Below the pieces are notes generated by a model that did not search any database, was not told the origin of the DNA, and was given only the letters and a program-made list of their open reading frames with translations. Source: Bretschneidera sinensis (lineage: Eukaryota; Streptophyta; Magnoliopsida; Brassicales; Akaniaceae). Taken from it: a stretch of 64,000 nt of DNA. The stretch spans positions 70,775,638-70,839,637 of the forward strand of contig CM043699.1 in the NCBI GenBank assembly GCA_023935145.1, read 5' to 3'. Position 1 is the first letter of the stretch. Every line of letters begins with the position of its first letter. The translations under genes were made by a program, and so were the position numbers. Below, piece after piece: positions 11,405-23,999 of the stretch.

Positions 11405-11895
11405 AAAAATATATGCTTTATGAATGTTATATTTAAGTTTCATTTCATGGTTTCAAAATTCGAATACTTTTTTAAAGCTAACATGTGTTGTCAATCTTTT
11501 ATGTAATTATCTTCTTTTCCCTCTCAAATGTGTGTTTCTTGAATAAGTTATTAAAAGAGAATAGTACTGCATAAATGAAATGGAAAAAATAATCCAGATA
11601 ACCATCTTCCTCAATCGAAAAAATGTGTTTAGGAAGAGTAACATATTGAAGAAAGAAAATTTTCTTCAAAACATCTACCAAGATCAATTTATTTGAATTT
11701 AATTAAATCATGTAAATGTAATGTAATTAAAAAATAAATTCAATAAGATAAGCTTATATTTTACCTACCAGTATTATTTTTATTCATTAAGATTTACCTT
11801 AGGTGTTTTAAAATGTGATTTTAAAAAGTAGACAAAGCCATCCCTTAAAACACTAAAGTAAAAAAATAAATAAACACCATCCGGGTCAGGCTAGC

Positions 11896-13808
11896 TGTAA
11901 TAACCTATCCCGGGTTGGCCACCCCTGAGATGTTGTCGTCACTTTTTTAAAATCCCAGCACGACACATATATGCAACAATATAAAAGCATCAACTGAATT
12001 ATCTACCTATATAAATCCTCAACCCTCAACAGGGGAGTTAAATCATTCAGATCTCAACTGAATATTATATACAACATATTATGCATGAATATTTATAGAT
12101 ATATTTTTTTCCATTAGTCTGAGGATGTGGACCACATGGCTTACAAATAATGACTCAATCTGAATATCAGCTCACCAATATATATGTCCTGCTTGTTACC
12201 TGAAATTAATTAACAATGAAGGGTGAGCTTCACAAGCTCAGAGAATTAAATTTACTAGAAGTATTCAATTTGTATAAATAGTCTTCCAATATTCATTCAT
12301 CTATATCTCATATAATTTCATAATAGCATTCTATTATCCCTACTCATATCATAATCATCATCCTTTATATCAATCTCTTCGTCTCATATATTTAATCATC
12401 TTGAGACTATCAATTCTACCTCATAATTACCTCATTATGAGGTTAACAACAAATAATCAATCACTCAGATAATCTTTATCATATCATACTTTCATATTCC
12501 TTTCTCATGATATTTGTCTCTCTGTGAGACACATTCGTCTATTCATAAATTTACAATCAAGAATAACAATTTAGCATCTCAAGCAATAATAATCAATATT
12601 TAAAAAAAATGCTATGCATGAATTTAAATGTCATTATTATTTTGGAATGCCTTCCACATTTCAACATGTTTATATCTTAGACTGGTTGCCTTCCTGGTTC
12701 GTTTATCTCCAGCACATACAGGCTATCACGGTTTTCATTTATTTCCAGCATATACCAGTTATCACGGTTTTCATTTATCGCTAGCATATACTGGCTGTCA
12801 CGGTTTTCATTTATTGCCAGCATATACTGGCTATCACAGTTTTCATTTATATCCAGCATACACCGACTATCAGGGTTTTCAGTAATCTCCAGCATATACC
12901 GGCTGTCACGATTTTCATTTATCTCCAGCGTATACCGACTGTCACGGTTTTCATTTAACTCCAGCATACATCGGCTATCATGGTTTTCATTTAGACTGAC
13001 CCCCTTCCGGTTCTTTTATTTCATGCATATGGATATGAGTAATGATATGAAATATGCACATGACCAATAATATAAAAACAAGCATGTATTCATACATTCA
13101 ATATAGCTATCCAGGTTTTTCTCAAAATTATTATTTGATCATATTCATTAAATTTTCTCCTCAGATATCATATGAAATTATCAGCCATAACTTGTCAAGG
13201 ATTTCATTTATCACTTCATTATTTAATCAACTCATTATTCCAATAATATTACTTCTCATATAATAAATCTCTAACATATCAATTATTCCTATTATATCCA
13301 TCAACCAACTTTCATCTATTATCAAATCATAAGTTAATAATTAAGTCAAATATTATTACTGTATATTTCATATTTATCTCAATTACTAAAAGTATATCTA
13401 ACTCACCATGTAGCGCTAGAGTTACCCGTGGATCATCTCCTTGCATTTTTTGCTCTTTCTAGCAATTGCTTCCGATTGTTGATCGTCAACACCTAGCATA
13501 ATATTTATATTAAGATTCCTAATTTATTCTTCAATTCTTCCATAGTTCATGTCCTTTTAAAATTTCCACATTGAATTCCGAAAAATTTCATATATGCTAA
13601 ATTTCAAAAATAAAATTCACATTATTACTTTTTCTTTTTCTTAGAGCTTTTCTTGACTCTTTGTAAAATTCTCCCGTAAACCCCTTCAAAATTTTACGCT
13701 TTCAACCTTTCTTTCAGTCCCCAAGTGTTTAAAGAAAGAGAGAAATTTGAACTGAAGAAAGGAGAAAACCAAACAGGATTTGGTGAGGAATAAATAAACA
13801 AAAGAAAA

Positions 13809-13843
<35 letters not shown>

Positions 13844-14158
13844 TTATACTCACCCCCTATACCATCCCTGTGTCTTGCATGCAAGGAAAAGGCTAAACCA
13901 AGTGTAGCCACCTATTTTTTTCTCTTTTTTTTTGCCTTCCTTTTTCTTTTTTTTTCTTTTTCCTTTTACTTACCCACCACGCTTCCGTTTTTTTTCTTTT
14001 TATTTTTTTTCCCTCTACTTGCCCACCACGCATCCAGTTTTTTTTCAAAAGAACTATTTTATTCAATTATAATAATTTTTCATGTATATATTATTTATTT
14101 TCATATAATATCTATCAATTTACTTTTTTAGCCTTACTTTAAGAACACGGGTATTACA
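11896..14158 (-). repeat. Gypsy-1 3' LTR
   Basis: 2263 bp. It includes a minisatellite (12700-12995), a (TA)n run near 13810-13840 and poly-T/pyrimidine stretches near 13910-14045. Just inside the element (14159-14175) the minus strand has a purine-rich stretch, aaggtgggtagaa, that fits a polypurine tract. Confidence 0.85.
12700..12995. repeat. 36-bp minisatellite in gypsy-1 3' LTR
   Basis: About eight units with the core cagcatataccggctgtcac followed by ggttttcatttatctc. Because 36 is a multiple of three, the minus strand reads a 12-residue repeat like RDSRYMLEINEN; I regard this as a by-product. Confidence 0.85.
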
Positions 14159-14179
14159 ATTCTACCCACCTTATAAAAA

Positions 14180-15290
14180 TTTTGTCGCCGAAATTTCATT
14201 ACCTAACTCATAAACCAATGTTCGATAATATTTTTTTTTTCATAGTCACCTCACGTTCTCACATAATCTCTTTAACATCTTTATTCCGCAATAGAACTTG
14301 AACTAATGGAATTACTTTATTACACAATATTTGTTCTTTTCTATCTAAAATTCTCTCTGGTACTTGTATAAAAGTCGAATCTTCCTGAATTTTTATAGGT
14401 TGGCTCAAAATATTATGAAATTCATCATGTAAGCGCTTTCACAAAAGTGAAACATGGAATACGTTATGTCAATGCTTCAACTCTAGAGGCAAATCTAGGC
14501 TATTTACAAGTAGCCAAACTTTCTCAATAACCTCATAGGGTCCCACATACCTCAGACTTAACTTTCATTTCCCTTTGACCTTCAACAGACCTTTCCATGG
14601 AGATATTTTTAAATGCACTCAATCACCTACTTGAAACTCAAGAGGTTCTCTTCTATTATCAGCATAGCTATTCAGTCTACTCTGTGCTGCTTTAAGGTTC
14701 TCTCTAACCAGTTTGATCCTCTCAGTTACTCAATAATTTATTGACCAAATATATTTCTCTTTCCCACTTCTTCCTAACATATAGGAGTTCCAATACTAGA
14801 TTGATGTTGATTATTATAAGAAAATTCAATCAGTGGCAAGTAAGCATCAGAAAGTCATCACACTTGCCTTCAACATATCTTCTAGCATAAAAGCCTCTCC
14901 AAAATCTAGAAGTAAATCTAGAATATCTATCTGGTACAATGCTCAAAGGAACTCTATGCAACCTTACAATCTCAGCTACATACAATTCAAGAAAATTTTC
15001 AAGACTCAAAGTAGTTTAATAAGACAAAAATGAGATGGTTTATATAATCTATCTACAATCACCAACACAACATCAAATCCTTTCTGGGTGTGGGGAAATC
15101 TAGAAACAAAATCTATACTCACATTCTCCCATAGCCATTTAAGCATTGGAAGAGGCTGTAGAAAGGCTGTTGAATATATTTTCTTAGACTTCACTTACAG
15201 AAAAACCAAACATCTAGAAATGTATTCAGCTACATCTCTCTTCAATCCCAACCACCAAAATTGTTATCTCATTGCCCTATACATTTTATT
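14180..15290 (-). pseudogene. Gypsy-1 integrase and C-terminal region, broken
   Basis: The minus strand at 15194-15006 gives the start of an integrase core: WENVSIDFV, then FPHTQKGFDVVLVIVDRL and a HF motif. This matches the first catalytic Asp region of gypsy integrases. Upstream (15200-15290) lie remains of the zinc-binding part. Downstream to about 14180 the post-integrase region is recognisable only by similarity to the better preserved gypsy-2 copy (23478-23801). Many stops and frameshifts occur, so insertion activity is lost. Confidence 0.7.
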
Positions 15291-15689
15291 GTTACTTGGG
15301 TGTATCGAATACACTGAATTATATGTCTCGCTCAATACCTCTTTTCTCAACTCAACATCATTGGGAACACAAATTCTATGTACCAATACCAATATGCCAT
15401 CCTATCTGATTATAAACTCAGTATGCTCTCTACTTAGTACTTTCTACTTAATCTTTTCTATCTCTTCATCTCTATCTTGCATCTCTAACAAGCATTCTAC
15501 TGAGGATGACTATATAACCATGTTTGCTAACAATAATCCTCTATCATTAATATTCAACTCCAATCTTATTTCTCTTAAATCTATCATCAATTTCACATCA
15601 TGACTCTCAATAGAAGTTAATCTTCTTGTATATTTTTGACTCAATACAATTGTTACCACATTCACCTTTCCTCGATGATAGTGAATTTA

Positions 15690-16660
15690 TACAATCATAG
15701 TCACTAATCAACTCCATCCACTACCTCTGTCTCAAATTCAACTCTATCTAGGTAGTTAAGTATGTAAAACTCTTGTGATTAGTAAATATCTCACAAGTGG
15801 CTTCATACAGATGATGTCTCCAAATCTTTAAAGCAAACACTATGGCAACCAACTCTAAGTCACGGGTAGGGTAATTTCTCTCCTGATTCTTCAATTTCCT
15901 AAAAGCATAGGTCACAACTTTTCTATGTTACATCAACACACATCCCAACTCTTAATGGGATGCATCACTATACACTATAAATCTTTCATCACCAGAAGGA
16001 AGCACCAATATTAGAGCTGTAGTCAATTTATCCTTTAGTAATTGGAAACTTTTCTCACACTCCCGAGACCATACAAATCTCATCTCTTTCCTGATCAGTC
16101 TAGTCAACAATATTGCAATAATAGAAATTTTTTTGAATGAATCTTCTATAATAACCAGCTAATCCTAAGAAGATTCTAATCCCATTCACATTAGTTAGTC
16201 TCTCTAAACTCAATATCACCTCTACCTTTTGTGGATCAACTGTTATGCCATCTTTAGATATTACATGCCCCAATAAAGTTATTTCATTCAACCAAAACTT
16301 ACACTTAGGAAATTATAGCATACAATCCGTCTCTCCTCAAAATCTCCAACACAATTTCTAAATGTTTTATATGCTCTTCCTTAGTTTTAGAATACACCAA
16401 GATATCATCAATGAACACAACCATAAAATTATCAAGAAATGATTTAAACATTTTATTCAGAAAGTCCATGAATGTTGTTGGAGCATTTGTCAACCCAAAT
16501 GGCATCACAAGAAACTTATGAACATAATGTGTCCTAAAAACAATCTTAGGCACATCTCTTTCCTTTACTCATAACTGGTGATAACCTGATCGTAGGTTTA
16601 TCTTCGTAAACACCCTTTCTCTTTAAAATGGATCAAACAAATCATCTATCCTGGACAAAA
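15690..16660 (-). pseudogene. Gypsy-1 reverse transcriptase-RNase H, broken
   Basis: The minus strand at 16553-16305 reads [12 protein letters not shown] followed by the catalytic [15 protein letters not shown] motif, and 16291-16100 reads LGHVISKDGITVDPQKVE and [12 protein letters not shown], the RT thumb/connection. RNase H remains lie at about 16060-15690 on the same strand. The active-site FIDD is kept, but frameshifts between the parts and stops in the RNase H show this is not translatable as one enzyme. Confidence 0.85.
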
Positions 16661-17079
16661 GATATTTGTTCTTAATAGTGATCTTATTCAACTGTCCATA
16701 GTCTATACACAACATCATCGTTCTATCTTTCTTCTTGACAAACAATACAGGGGTTCCCCATGGTGACACATTTGGTCGAATAAATTGTTTATCTAACAAC
16801 TCTTAATGCTGAACTTTTAACTCTCTCAACTCCACAGATGCCATTCTGTAGGGTGCTATAGATATATGTGATGAACCATGTATCACATCAATAGAGAATT
16901 TAATCTCCCTACTGGGAGGAAAACTAGACAACTCATCAAGAAATACATCAAAAAAAAAATTTTCCCTACTAAGATTTATTCCAACTCTCTACTATCATTT
17001 GTAAAATCCTCCACATATTCCAAATATGTCTCACATCCTTTCCTTAACCATTTACTAGTAGTCAGAGCAAAATAAGATA

Positions 17080-18790
17080 GTTTGAGAGTATCTTACGTTC
17101 TTCCGAAAAATTAAACTCCTATTGTCCTGGTATCTTGAACACCACATTTTTCTTACAACAATCAACCCAGACATGATACATCGACAATCAATTCATTCCC
17201 AAAATCAATTGAAAATCTATCATATTCAAACGTAATAAATCAACTTCAAATTCTCTATCACTGATATGAATCACACAACCCTTGTAAACATTTATGATTA
17301 TCATCTCTAGTGGAAAATTCAACAATAATATTATGCATCAATAGACTTCATAAATACATTGGATGCAAAAGAATGAGTTGCACTAGGATCAATTAATAAT
17401 CTAGTTTGTATATCAAGACTAGATATTGTACCCATAACAATATCAGGAGTAGACTGGGCATCCTGCTAGATCAATGCCTAAATTATGCTTTTTTTGGACT
17501 GCTTCTGATTACCTCTCCCTCTTTTAGAAACTGCTTATGTGCCTCTGCCCCACATACTTCCTGATCCACCACCTCTCTCCACCTGTCTTCTTCCAACACC
17601 TCCAGCACTTATCTTAACAGATTTCCCTTTGGTGGTATACTTACTCCTCTACTCTAACTTCCAAATCCCATAGACTGTCTCCCAAATCTAGGGGTCCGAC
17701 CAACATTACTTTGTGCTATAGAAGCAATAAATCCTGCTTACCTCTGGCTCTATATTATAGTTACCTATAACAAGGAATGCCCCCTCTGGGGTGGTATCTC
17801 ACCTTGTACACTCATACTACCACTACCTCTAGAACCTTCATGTATATGCTTCTTCAACCACTCTTTCTCTCTCCCTTACACTTTATCACATCTTTCTCAA
17901 TTTGAAGTACTATATCCACTAACCTGACATAATTTATATGCCTTATGTAAGATTATTTGATTTAATCTCAAAATCTAGTCCATCTATAAACCTCTTACAC
18001 TTTTTCTCCTATAGGTCTACCATTACAAGTACAAACCTCGACAAAGACACAAATCTCCAATATATTGAGCCATAGTCAATATGTCTGCCGCAAATAAATA
18101 AAATCTCTTTTGTTGGGCTCTAAGGATATAAGTGAAGTATTTATCAAGGAAAACCTCTTTAAACCTATTCTAGGTTAAGGGTCTATCAATATATGCACTT
18201 ACCCTGGGGAGAGTATCCTCCCACAATTCTGAAGCTTCTCCTTCTAACTCAAACGAAGCAAAGGTGACCCTCTGCCTATCAGTCATTAGTAAAGTACCAA
18301 ATAATCTCTCTATATGTTTCACTCATAGGCCAGGCTCAAAAGGATTCATAGATCCTTTAGACAACAAAGCATTCAACTTAATATATTTAACAAAATAATC
18401 TCTCTACATCTCATACATAAACTAACTTTTCCCCTTTTGAATGTTTACCCTTACTGGATTTACAATAGCCTCAGGCACTGCTATAGTCTGTTCATCAAGT
18501 CTATGCCATAGACTATAACTCTATCAGTTGTTACATTCATTTTACTCAAGAGCATGAGCAAGAGCTTCTCTTAGCTCATCTCTTTCAACTCCAGATTCTC
18601 TCACACTCATACTAATATCAATTTTACTGTCAACAAGTTCTCTTCTAGGAACCACAGACTCAGACTCAATTTTCATTTTAACCTCAGCTTGTCTAAAAAA
18701 AATTGGGAGCCTACCACGCCCTCTTTGGTCAGAACTCTACCTCTAATTCTAGCACGTCTACATGTCATCCTCAGACTCTGTATTAAACTG
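17080..18790 (-). pseudogene. Gypsy-1 gag-protease region, broken
   Basis: By comparison with gypsy-3 (30797-31489 and 29709-30254) this stretch holds the Gag N-terminus (18790-18600), the capsid-like region (about 18430-17900) and the protease segment (about 17460-17100). Hardly any frame is open over 60 codons. Assignment rests on collinear DNA similarity with gypsy-3 and gypsy-4 rather than on motifs. Confidence 0.65.
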
Positions 18791-18870
18791 TAGTATATTT
18801 AAGTCTTCCACTTTTTTAAATTTTTATGCAGTCTACTGAACCATAAAACCTAATGCTCTTATACCCAAAT

Positions 18871-20827
18871 TGTAACGACCCATCTCGAGTTGGTTACCCC
18901 CGAGACGGTGTTGTCGCTTTTTTTGAAATGCTAGTGCGACACATATATGCAACAATATAAAAACATCAATTAAATTATCTATATACATAAATCATCAATC
19001 CTCAACAGGGGGGGTTACATCTTTCAGATCTCAACTGAACATTATATACAGTATATTATGCAGGAATATTTACAGATAATTTTTTTTCCATTAGTCTACG
19101 GATGTGTACCACATGGCTTACAAATAATGACTCAGTCTGAATATCAGCACACCAATTTATCTGTCTTGCTTGTTACCTGAAATTATTTAACAATGAGGGG
19201 TGAGCTTCACAAGCTCAATGAATTAAATTTACTAGATGAATTCAATTTGTATAAATAGACTTCCAATATTCATTCATTTGTGTCTCATATAATTGCATAA
19301 TAGCATTCTATTATCCCTAGTCATATCATAATCCCCATCCTTTATATCAATCTCTTCTCCTCATATATTTACTCATCTTGAGACCATCAATTCTACCTCA
19401 TAATTACCTTGTTATGAGGTTCACAACATATAATCAGTCACTTAGATAATCTTTACCATATCATACTTTCATATTCCTTTCTCATCATATTTGTCTCTCT
19501 GTGAGACTCATTCATCTATTCATAAATTTACAATTAAGAATAACATTTTAGCATCTCATGCAATAATAATCAATATTTAAAGAAAATGCAATGCATGAAT
19601 TTAAATGTCATTATTATTTGGGAACATTTTCCAACATACCGACATGTTTTTATCTTAGATTGGTTGCCTTCCTAGTTCTTTTATCTCTAGCACATACCGG
19701 TTGCCACAGTTTTCATTTATTTCTAGCATATAACGGTTATCACAAATTTCATTTATCTTCAATATATACCAGCTGTCACGATTTTCGTTTATTTCAAGCA
19801 TATACCAGCTCTCACAGTTTTCATTTATCTCCAGCATATATCAGCTATCACAGTTTTCAGTTATCTCCACCATATACCGGCTGTCACAGTTTTTAGGTAT
19901 CTCCACCATATACCAACTGTCACGGTTTTCATTTATCTCCAGCATATACCGACTGTCACGATTTTCATTTATCTCCAGCATACACGGGCTGTCACAGTTT
20001 TCATTTAGACTAGCCCCCTCCCAATTCTTTTATTTCAAGCATATGCATATGAACAATGATATGAAATATGCATATGAACAATAATATAAAAACAAGCATA
20101 TATTCAGACATTCAATTTAGTTATCTAGTTTTTTCTCAAAATTATTATTTGATCATATTCCTTAGATTTTTTCCTCATATATCATATGAAATTATCAACC
20201 ATAACTTGTCAAGGATTTCATTTATCCCTTCATTATTAATCATCTCATTATTCCAATAATATTACTTCTCATATAATAAATCTTTAACATATCAATTATT
20301 CCTTCATACTCATCAACCAACTTTCATCTATCATCAAATCATAGGTTAATAATTAATTCAAATATTATTACTGTATATTTCATATTTATCTTGATTACTA
20401 AAAGTATATCTATCTCAGCACGTAGCACTTAGAGCTACCCGTGGGTTACCTCCTTGTCTTTTCTGCTCTTTTTAGTAATTGAACTCGATTGTTGATCATC
20501 AACACCTGATATAATAATTAAATTAATATTTTTAATTTATTCTTCAATTCTTCTAGAATTCATGTCCTTTTAAAATTTCCACATTGAATTTGAAAAATTT
20601 CACGTCTGCTAAATTTCAAAAATAAAATTCATATTATTACCTTTTATTTTTCTTAAAGTTTTTCTCAACTCTCTTTAAAATTCTCCCTAAATCTCTTCAA
20701 AATTTTACTCTTTCAACCTTTTTTTCAATCCCCAAGTGTTTAAAGAAAGAGAGAAATTTGAATTCAAGAAATGAGAAAACCAAACAGGATTTGGTAAGGA
20801 ATAAATCAATAAAAGAAAAACTAGTAT

Positions 20828-20871
<44 letters not shown>

Positions 20872-21215
20872 ATATTTATACTCACCCCCTGTACCATCCC
20901 TGTGTCTTGCATGCAAGGCAAAGGCTACACCTGGGCGTTCAGGTGTAGCCACCTATTTTTTGTTTTTTCCTTTTTTTCTTTTTTTTTTGCCTTTTTTTCT
21001 TTTTCCTTCTACTTGCCCACCACACATCCGGGTTTTTTTATTTTCTTTTTCTTTTTTGTTTATTTTTTTCCCTCTACTTGCCCACCACGTGTCCATTTTT
21101 TTCAAAAGAATTATTTTATTCAATAATAATAACATTTCATGTATATATTATTTATTTCCATGTAATATCTATCAATTTGCTTTTTTACCTTTACTTTAAG
21201 AACACGGGTATTACA
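18871..21215 (-). repeat. Gypsy-1 5' LTR with adjacent degenerate PBS
   Basis: 2345 bp. Directly inside (18855-18868) the minus strand reads tttgggtataagagc, a decayed form of the initiator-Met PBS tggtatcagagc found in gypsy-3 and gypsy-4. It contains a 36-bp minisatellite (19680-20010) and a TA-rich run near 20830-20880. Confidence 0.85.
19680..20010. repeat. 36-bp minisatellite in gypsy-1 5' LTR
   Basis: About nine units of the same family as 12700-12995, with different unit variants and a different number from the sister LTR. Confidence 0.85.
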
Positions 21216-21485
21216 CTAGCTTGACCCATTTACCCTAAAACATAACCCATTTGAAACCCTAGAGGTATTGATCATCAATATTCTATTCCTTCAATTTTGT
21301 AACGAGCCTAAATTTTTTGCTTGCATAGAACTAACAAAAGTTAAGATGTGTATGTTGTCATTATTCTCCTTCCATATTAGGTCTTGAAATGCTTTCTTGA
21401 AAATCCAGACATCATTTCTCAAATTGAAGTGATACAATCATTTAAGGAAAGATATATTTGAATTTGACCATAAATAGCTATAAAC

Positions 21486-23351
21486 TCCCCTCTTATATAA
21501 TTAATTTTCAACATATTATTTAATCTCTAATCAATAAATCAATCAATTATCATACATAAAAGAAAATATATAATCCAATCATTATAATTCAACAATTTAT
21601 TCAAATATTATAAATTCATATTTTTATTGGTCTTGATTAATAAAAGTAAATCTAACTCATCGTGTAGCACTTAAAGCTACCAGTGGATCACCTCCTTGTC
21701 TTTCTTGCTCATTTAAGCAATTTCTTGAGATTACTGATCACCAATATGTAATCATAAACTTTCATAAATCTTACTATTTCATAACTTAATTCAAACAATA
21801 TAATTATTTAGTTATGAGTCTTATTGAAAATTTACCTCAAATGTGATGAAATCTTTCTATCGTAATTGCATGATTGTAATTATCTCTAATATTGGAAAAA
21901 ATTTCTTTTTAACTTTTTACTAAGAATTTGAATTGAAGAAGGAAGGAAAACTAAATGAAATTTGAAAGAAGTAAAGTCTCTGACCTTTCAGAGAAATATA
22001 AGCCAGACCAGCTGCCTTCCTGGTCTTCCTTTTTATGCATATGAGAAATAACATGCAAGGAAGCATACATTGAAGCATTCAATTCAACTATCTTTTTATC
22101 AAAATTATTATTTTTATCATATTTATTAAATTGTCTTCTCATATATCATATCAATTTTTCAATCATATTTTTCAAAAATTTCATATATCTTCTCCACATA
22201 TTTTTCATAATCCATATTTTTTAAAAATATAAATTCTTATGTAATTAATTTTTAATATATTATTTAATCTCTAATCAATAAATCAATCAATTATTATACA
22301 TAAAAGAAAATACATCATCCAATCATTATAATTCAATGATTTATTTAAATATTATAAATTCATATTTTTATAGGTCTCGATTACTAAAAGTAAATCTAAC
22401 TCACCGCGTAGCACTTAAAGCTACCCATGGATCACCTCCTTGTCTTTCTTGGTCCTATTAGAATTTCTTGATATTGTTGATCACCAATACCTAATTATAA
22501 ACTTTCATAAATCTTACTATTTCATAACTTAATTTAAACAATATAATTATTTAGTTATGAGTCTTATTGAAAAGTTACCTCAAATGTGATGAAATCTTGC
22601 TATCATAATTGGATGATTGTAATTATCTCTAATATTGGAGAAATTTTCTTTATAACTTTTTACTAAGAATTTGAAGTAAAGAAGAAAGGAAAACCAAACG
22701 GGATTTGAAAGAAGTAAAGTCTCTGAGCTTTCAGATACATATAAGCTTTGCAAAATTTTTTTATAATATAATTTTTTTAAATTTTTTTCTTACTTCAAGC
22801 TATTCATGTGAACACCATTTGGTTCACCGTTTGCCTCTTCATTTTTTTAATATTATATTTTATATATATTATTTTTTTTATTTTTACCTTCATGTGAACA
22901 TCTTCATGCTTGTCCCCCCCTTTATTATTACAATCTATATATTTTTCATCGATTATTTACAATTCTGCCAACAATTAAAATTTACTGTTTTGCCATTACA
23001 TAATTAGAGTTTTGCCATTTTCCCTTGAAAAAATAAAATTTTTCATCTTTTATTCCTTCAAATTTTTTTTTAAAAAGTATAGAAAACATAAAAATTTATA
23101 TTTTCTTCCAAAATTTTTAAATTATTTTCCTGAACTCTAGTCCATATTTTTCTTTAAAATTTTTTCATTTCAACTTCAAATTTTAAAAATTTTCAGTACT
23201 TTCTTCCTAAAATATTTCTAACTCTTTTCAACAAAATTTTCAATATTATCTTTCAAATCAATACTAAATATTTCATCTATAGATTATTTAATTCAGTATA
23301 ACATATGTTAAATTAATTCTTTACCCTTATTTTATGAACACGAATATTACA
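21486..23351 (-). repeat. Gypsy-2 partial 3' LTR with internal duplication
   Basis: About 490 bp (21492-21985) recurs at 22238-22735, an offset of ~745 bp, including the aaatctaactcaccgcgtagcactt and gattgaaagaagtaaagtctctga regions. Between them lies a short piece with the gctgccttcctgg motif and gcatatgag, so the unit spans a larger LTR section. Beyond 22735 it is AT-rich with long T and A runs. It ends tattaca at 23351. Confidence 0.75.
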
Positions 23352-23477
23352 ATTTTATCCGTTTTATAAAAATTTTGTCCCTGAAGTTTCCTTACCTAAC
23401 TCATGAAAAAGCTGGGGGTACTCTTTCATCATTCTTGCCTCATGCTTCCAAGTAATTTCTTCAACATCTTTGTTCTG

Positions 23478-23801
23478 TCATAACACTTCAACTAAAAGAA
23501 TAAATTTATTACGTAAGACTTGTTCCTTTCTGTCTAGAATTCGGATTGGTACTTGCATAAAGGTCAAATCTTCCTGAAGTTCTATAGCCTGAGTCGGGAT
23601 ACTAGCGGATTCATCATGTAAACACTTTCTCAAAAGTGAAACATAAAACATACTGTGCAATTTCCTTAACTCCGGAGGCAAATCCAATCTATATCTTACT
23701 AATCCAACTCTTTCAATCACCTCATGGGGCCCCACAAATCTTGGACTTAACTTCTCTTTCTTTTTAAATCTCAATACACCCTTCCACGGAGATATCTTCA
23801 A
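23478..23801 (-). pseudogene. Gypsy-2 integrase C-terminal / chromodomain-like region
   Basis: An open frame of 107 codons with ISPWKGVLRF, KLSPRFVGPHEVIERVG, YRLDLPPELRKLHSMFYVS and RILDRKEQVLRNK. This string of motifs is the post-integrase region of Tekay/Del-type chromoviruses, where the last part corresponds to a chromodomain-like tail that helps target integration to heterochromatin. It is the best preserved copy here. The upstream integrase is broken, so no full protein is possible. The 3' LTR starts 127 bp beyond the stop. Confidence 0.85.
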
Positions 23802-23999
23802 ATATACCTAGTCGCCAACCTGAAACTCAAGAGGTCTTCTTCTATTATCAGTATATCCTTTCTATCTGTTATGTGATGCTCTAAGGTTATCTCTAACTAG
23901 TTTGATCCTCTCAGTAGTCAAATCTATTATATCATGACCAAATATCTTTCTTTCTCAATCCCTTCCCAAAATACTAGAGTTCTGCACCTTCTACCATAT

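Larger units (their letters stand above)
11896..21215 (-). mobile_element. Gypsy-1: complete Ty3/gypsy element with target duplication
   Basis: The 9320-bp element is flanked by ctagc at 11891-11895 and 21216-21220. LTRs (11896-14158, 18871-21215) start tgtaa and end ttaca. The minus-strand order gag, protease, RT, RNase H, integrase defines Ty3/gypsy; the conserved post-integrase region suggests a chromovirus (Tekay/Del-like). It sits inside the hAT element, and copy R has the empty site with a single ctagc at 57992-57996. By eye the LTRs differ at roughly one base in ten in the first 200 bp, so it is old. All coding parts are broken. Confidence 0.95.
2074..21485 (+). repeat. Segmental duplication, copy L
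   Basis: This block is collinear with 45888-58265 in direct orientation: intergenic sequence, LINE ORF2 remnant, MADS pseudogene, CACTA-like end, copia-3 LTR and gag, and hAT element. By eye the copies differ at roughly one base in eight to ten. L-specific additions are solo LTRs 3657-6028 and 7872-9228, a ~735-bp tandem duplication (9451-10918) and gypsy-1 (11896-21215). L lacks the MADS 3'-flank present in R at 46207-46814. Homology ends at about 21485, inside the hAT element, where gypsy-2 begins without a target duplication. Confidence 0.9.
10727..21485 (+). mobile_element. Non-autonomous hAT element, copy L (split by gypsy-1, 3' truncated)
   Basis: Starts tagaggtagcaatc after the 8-bp flank aaagagac (10719-10726) inside copia-3 gag, followed by ~200 bp rich in gggtc, gggtt and tcgggt, as at many plant hAT ends. 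It continues to 11895, is interrupted by gypsy-1, resumes at 21216 and is cut at 21485 by gypsy-2. The complete version is at 56886-58926. A partial first copy (9984-10182) lies in the upstream unit of the tandem duplication. No transposase open frame is seen. Confidence 0.75.

Noticed and set aside
12677..12967. Open frame encoding a 12-residue repeat (RDSRYMLEINEN-like), also at 19655-19837
   Set aside because: It lies inside an LTR minisatellite whose unit is 36 bp, so any open frame repeats in phase. No start context, domain or conservation beyond the DNA repeat.
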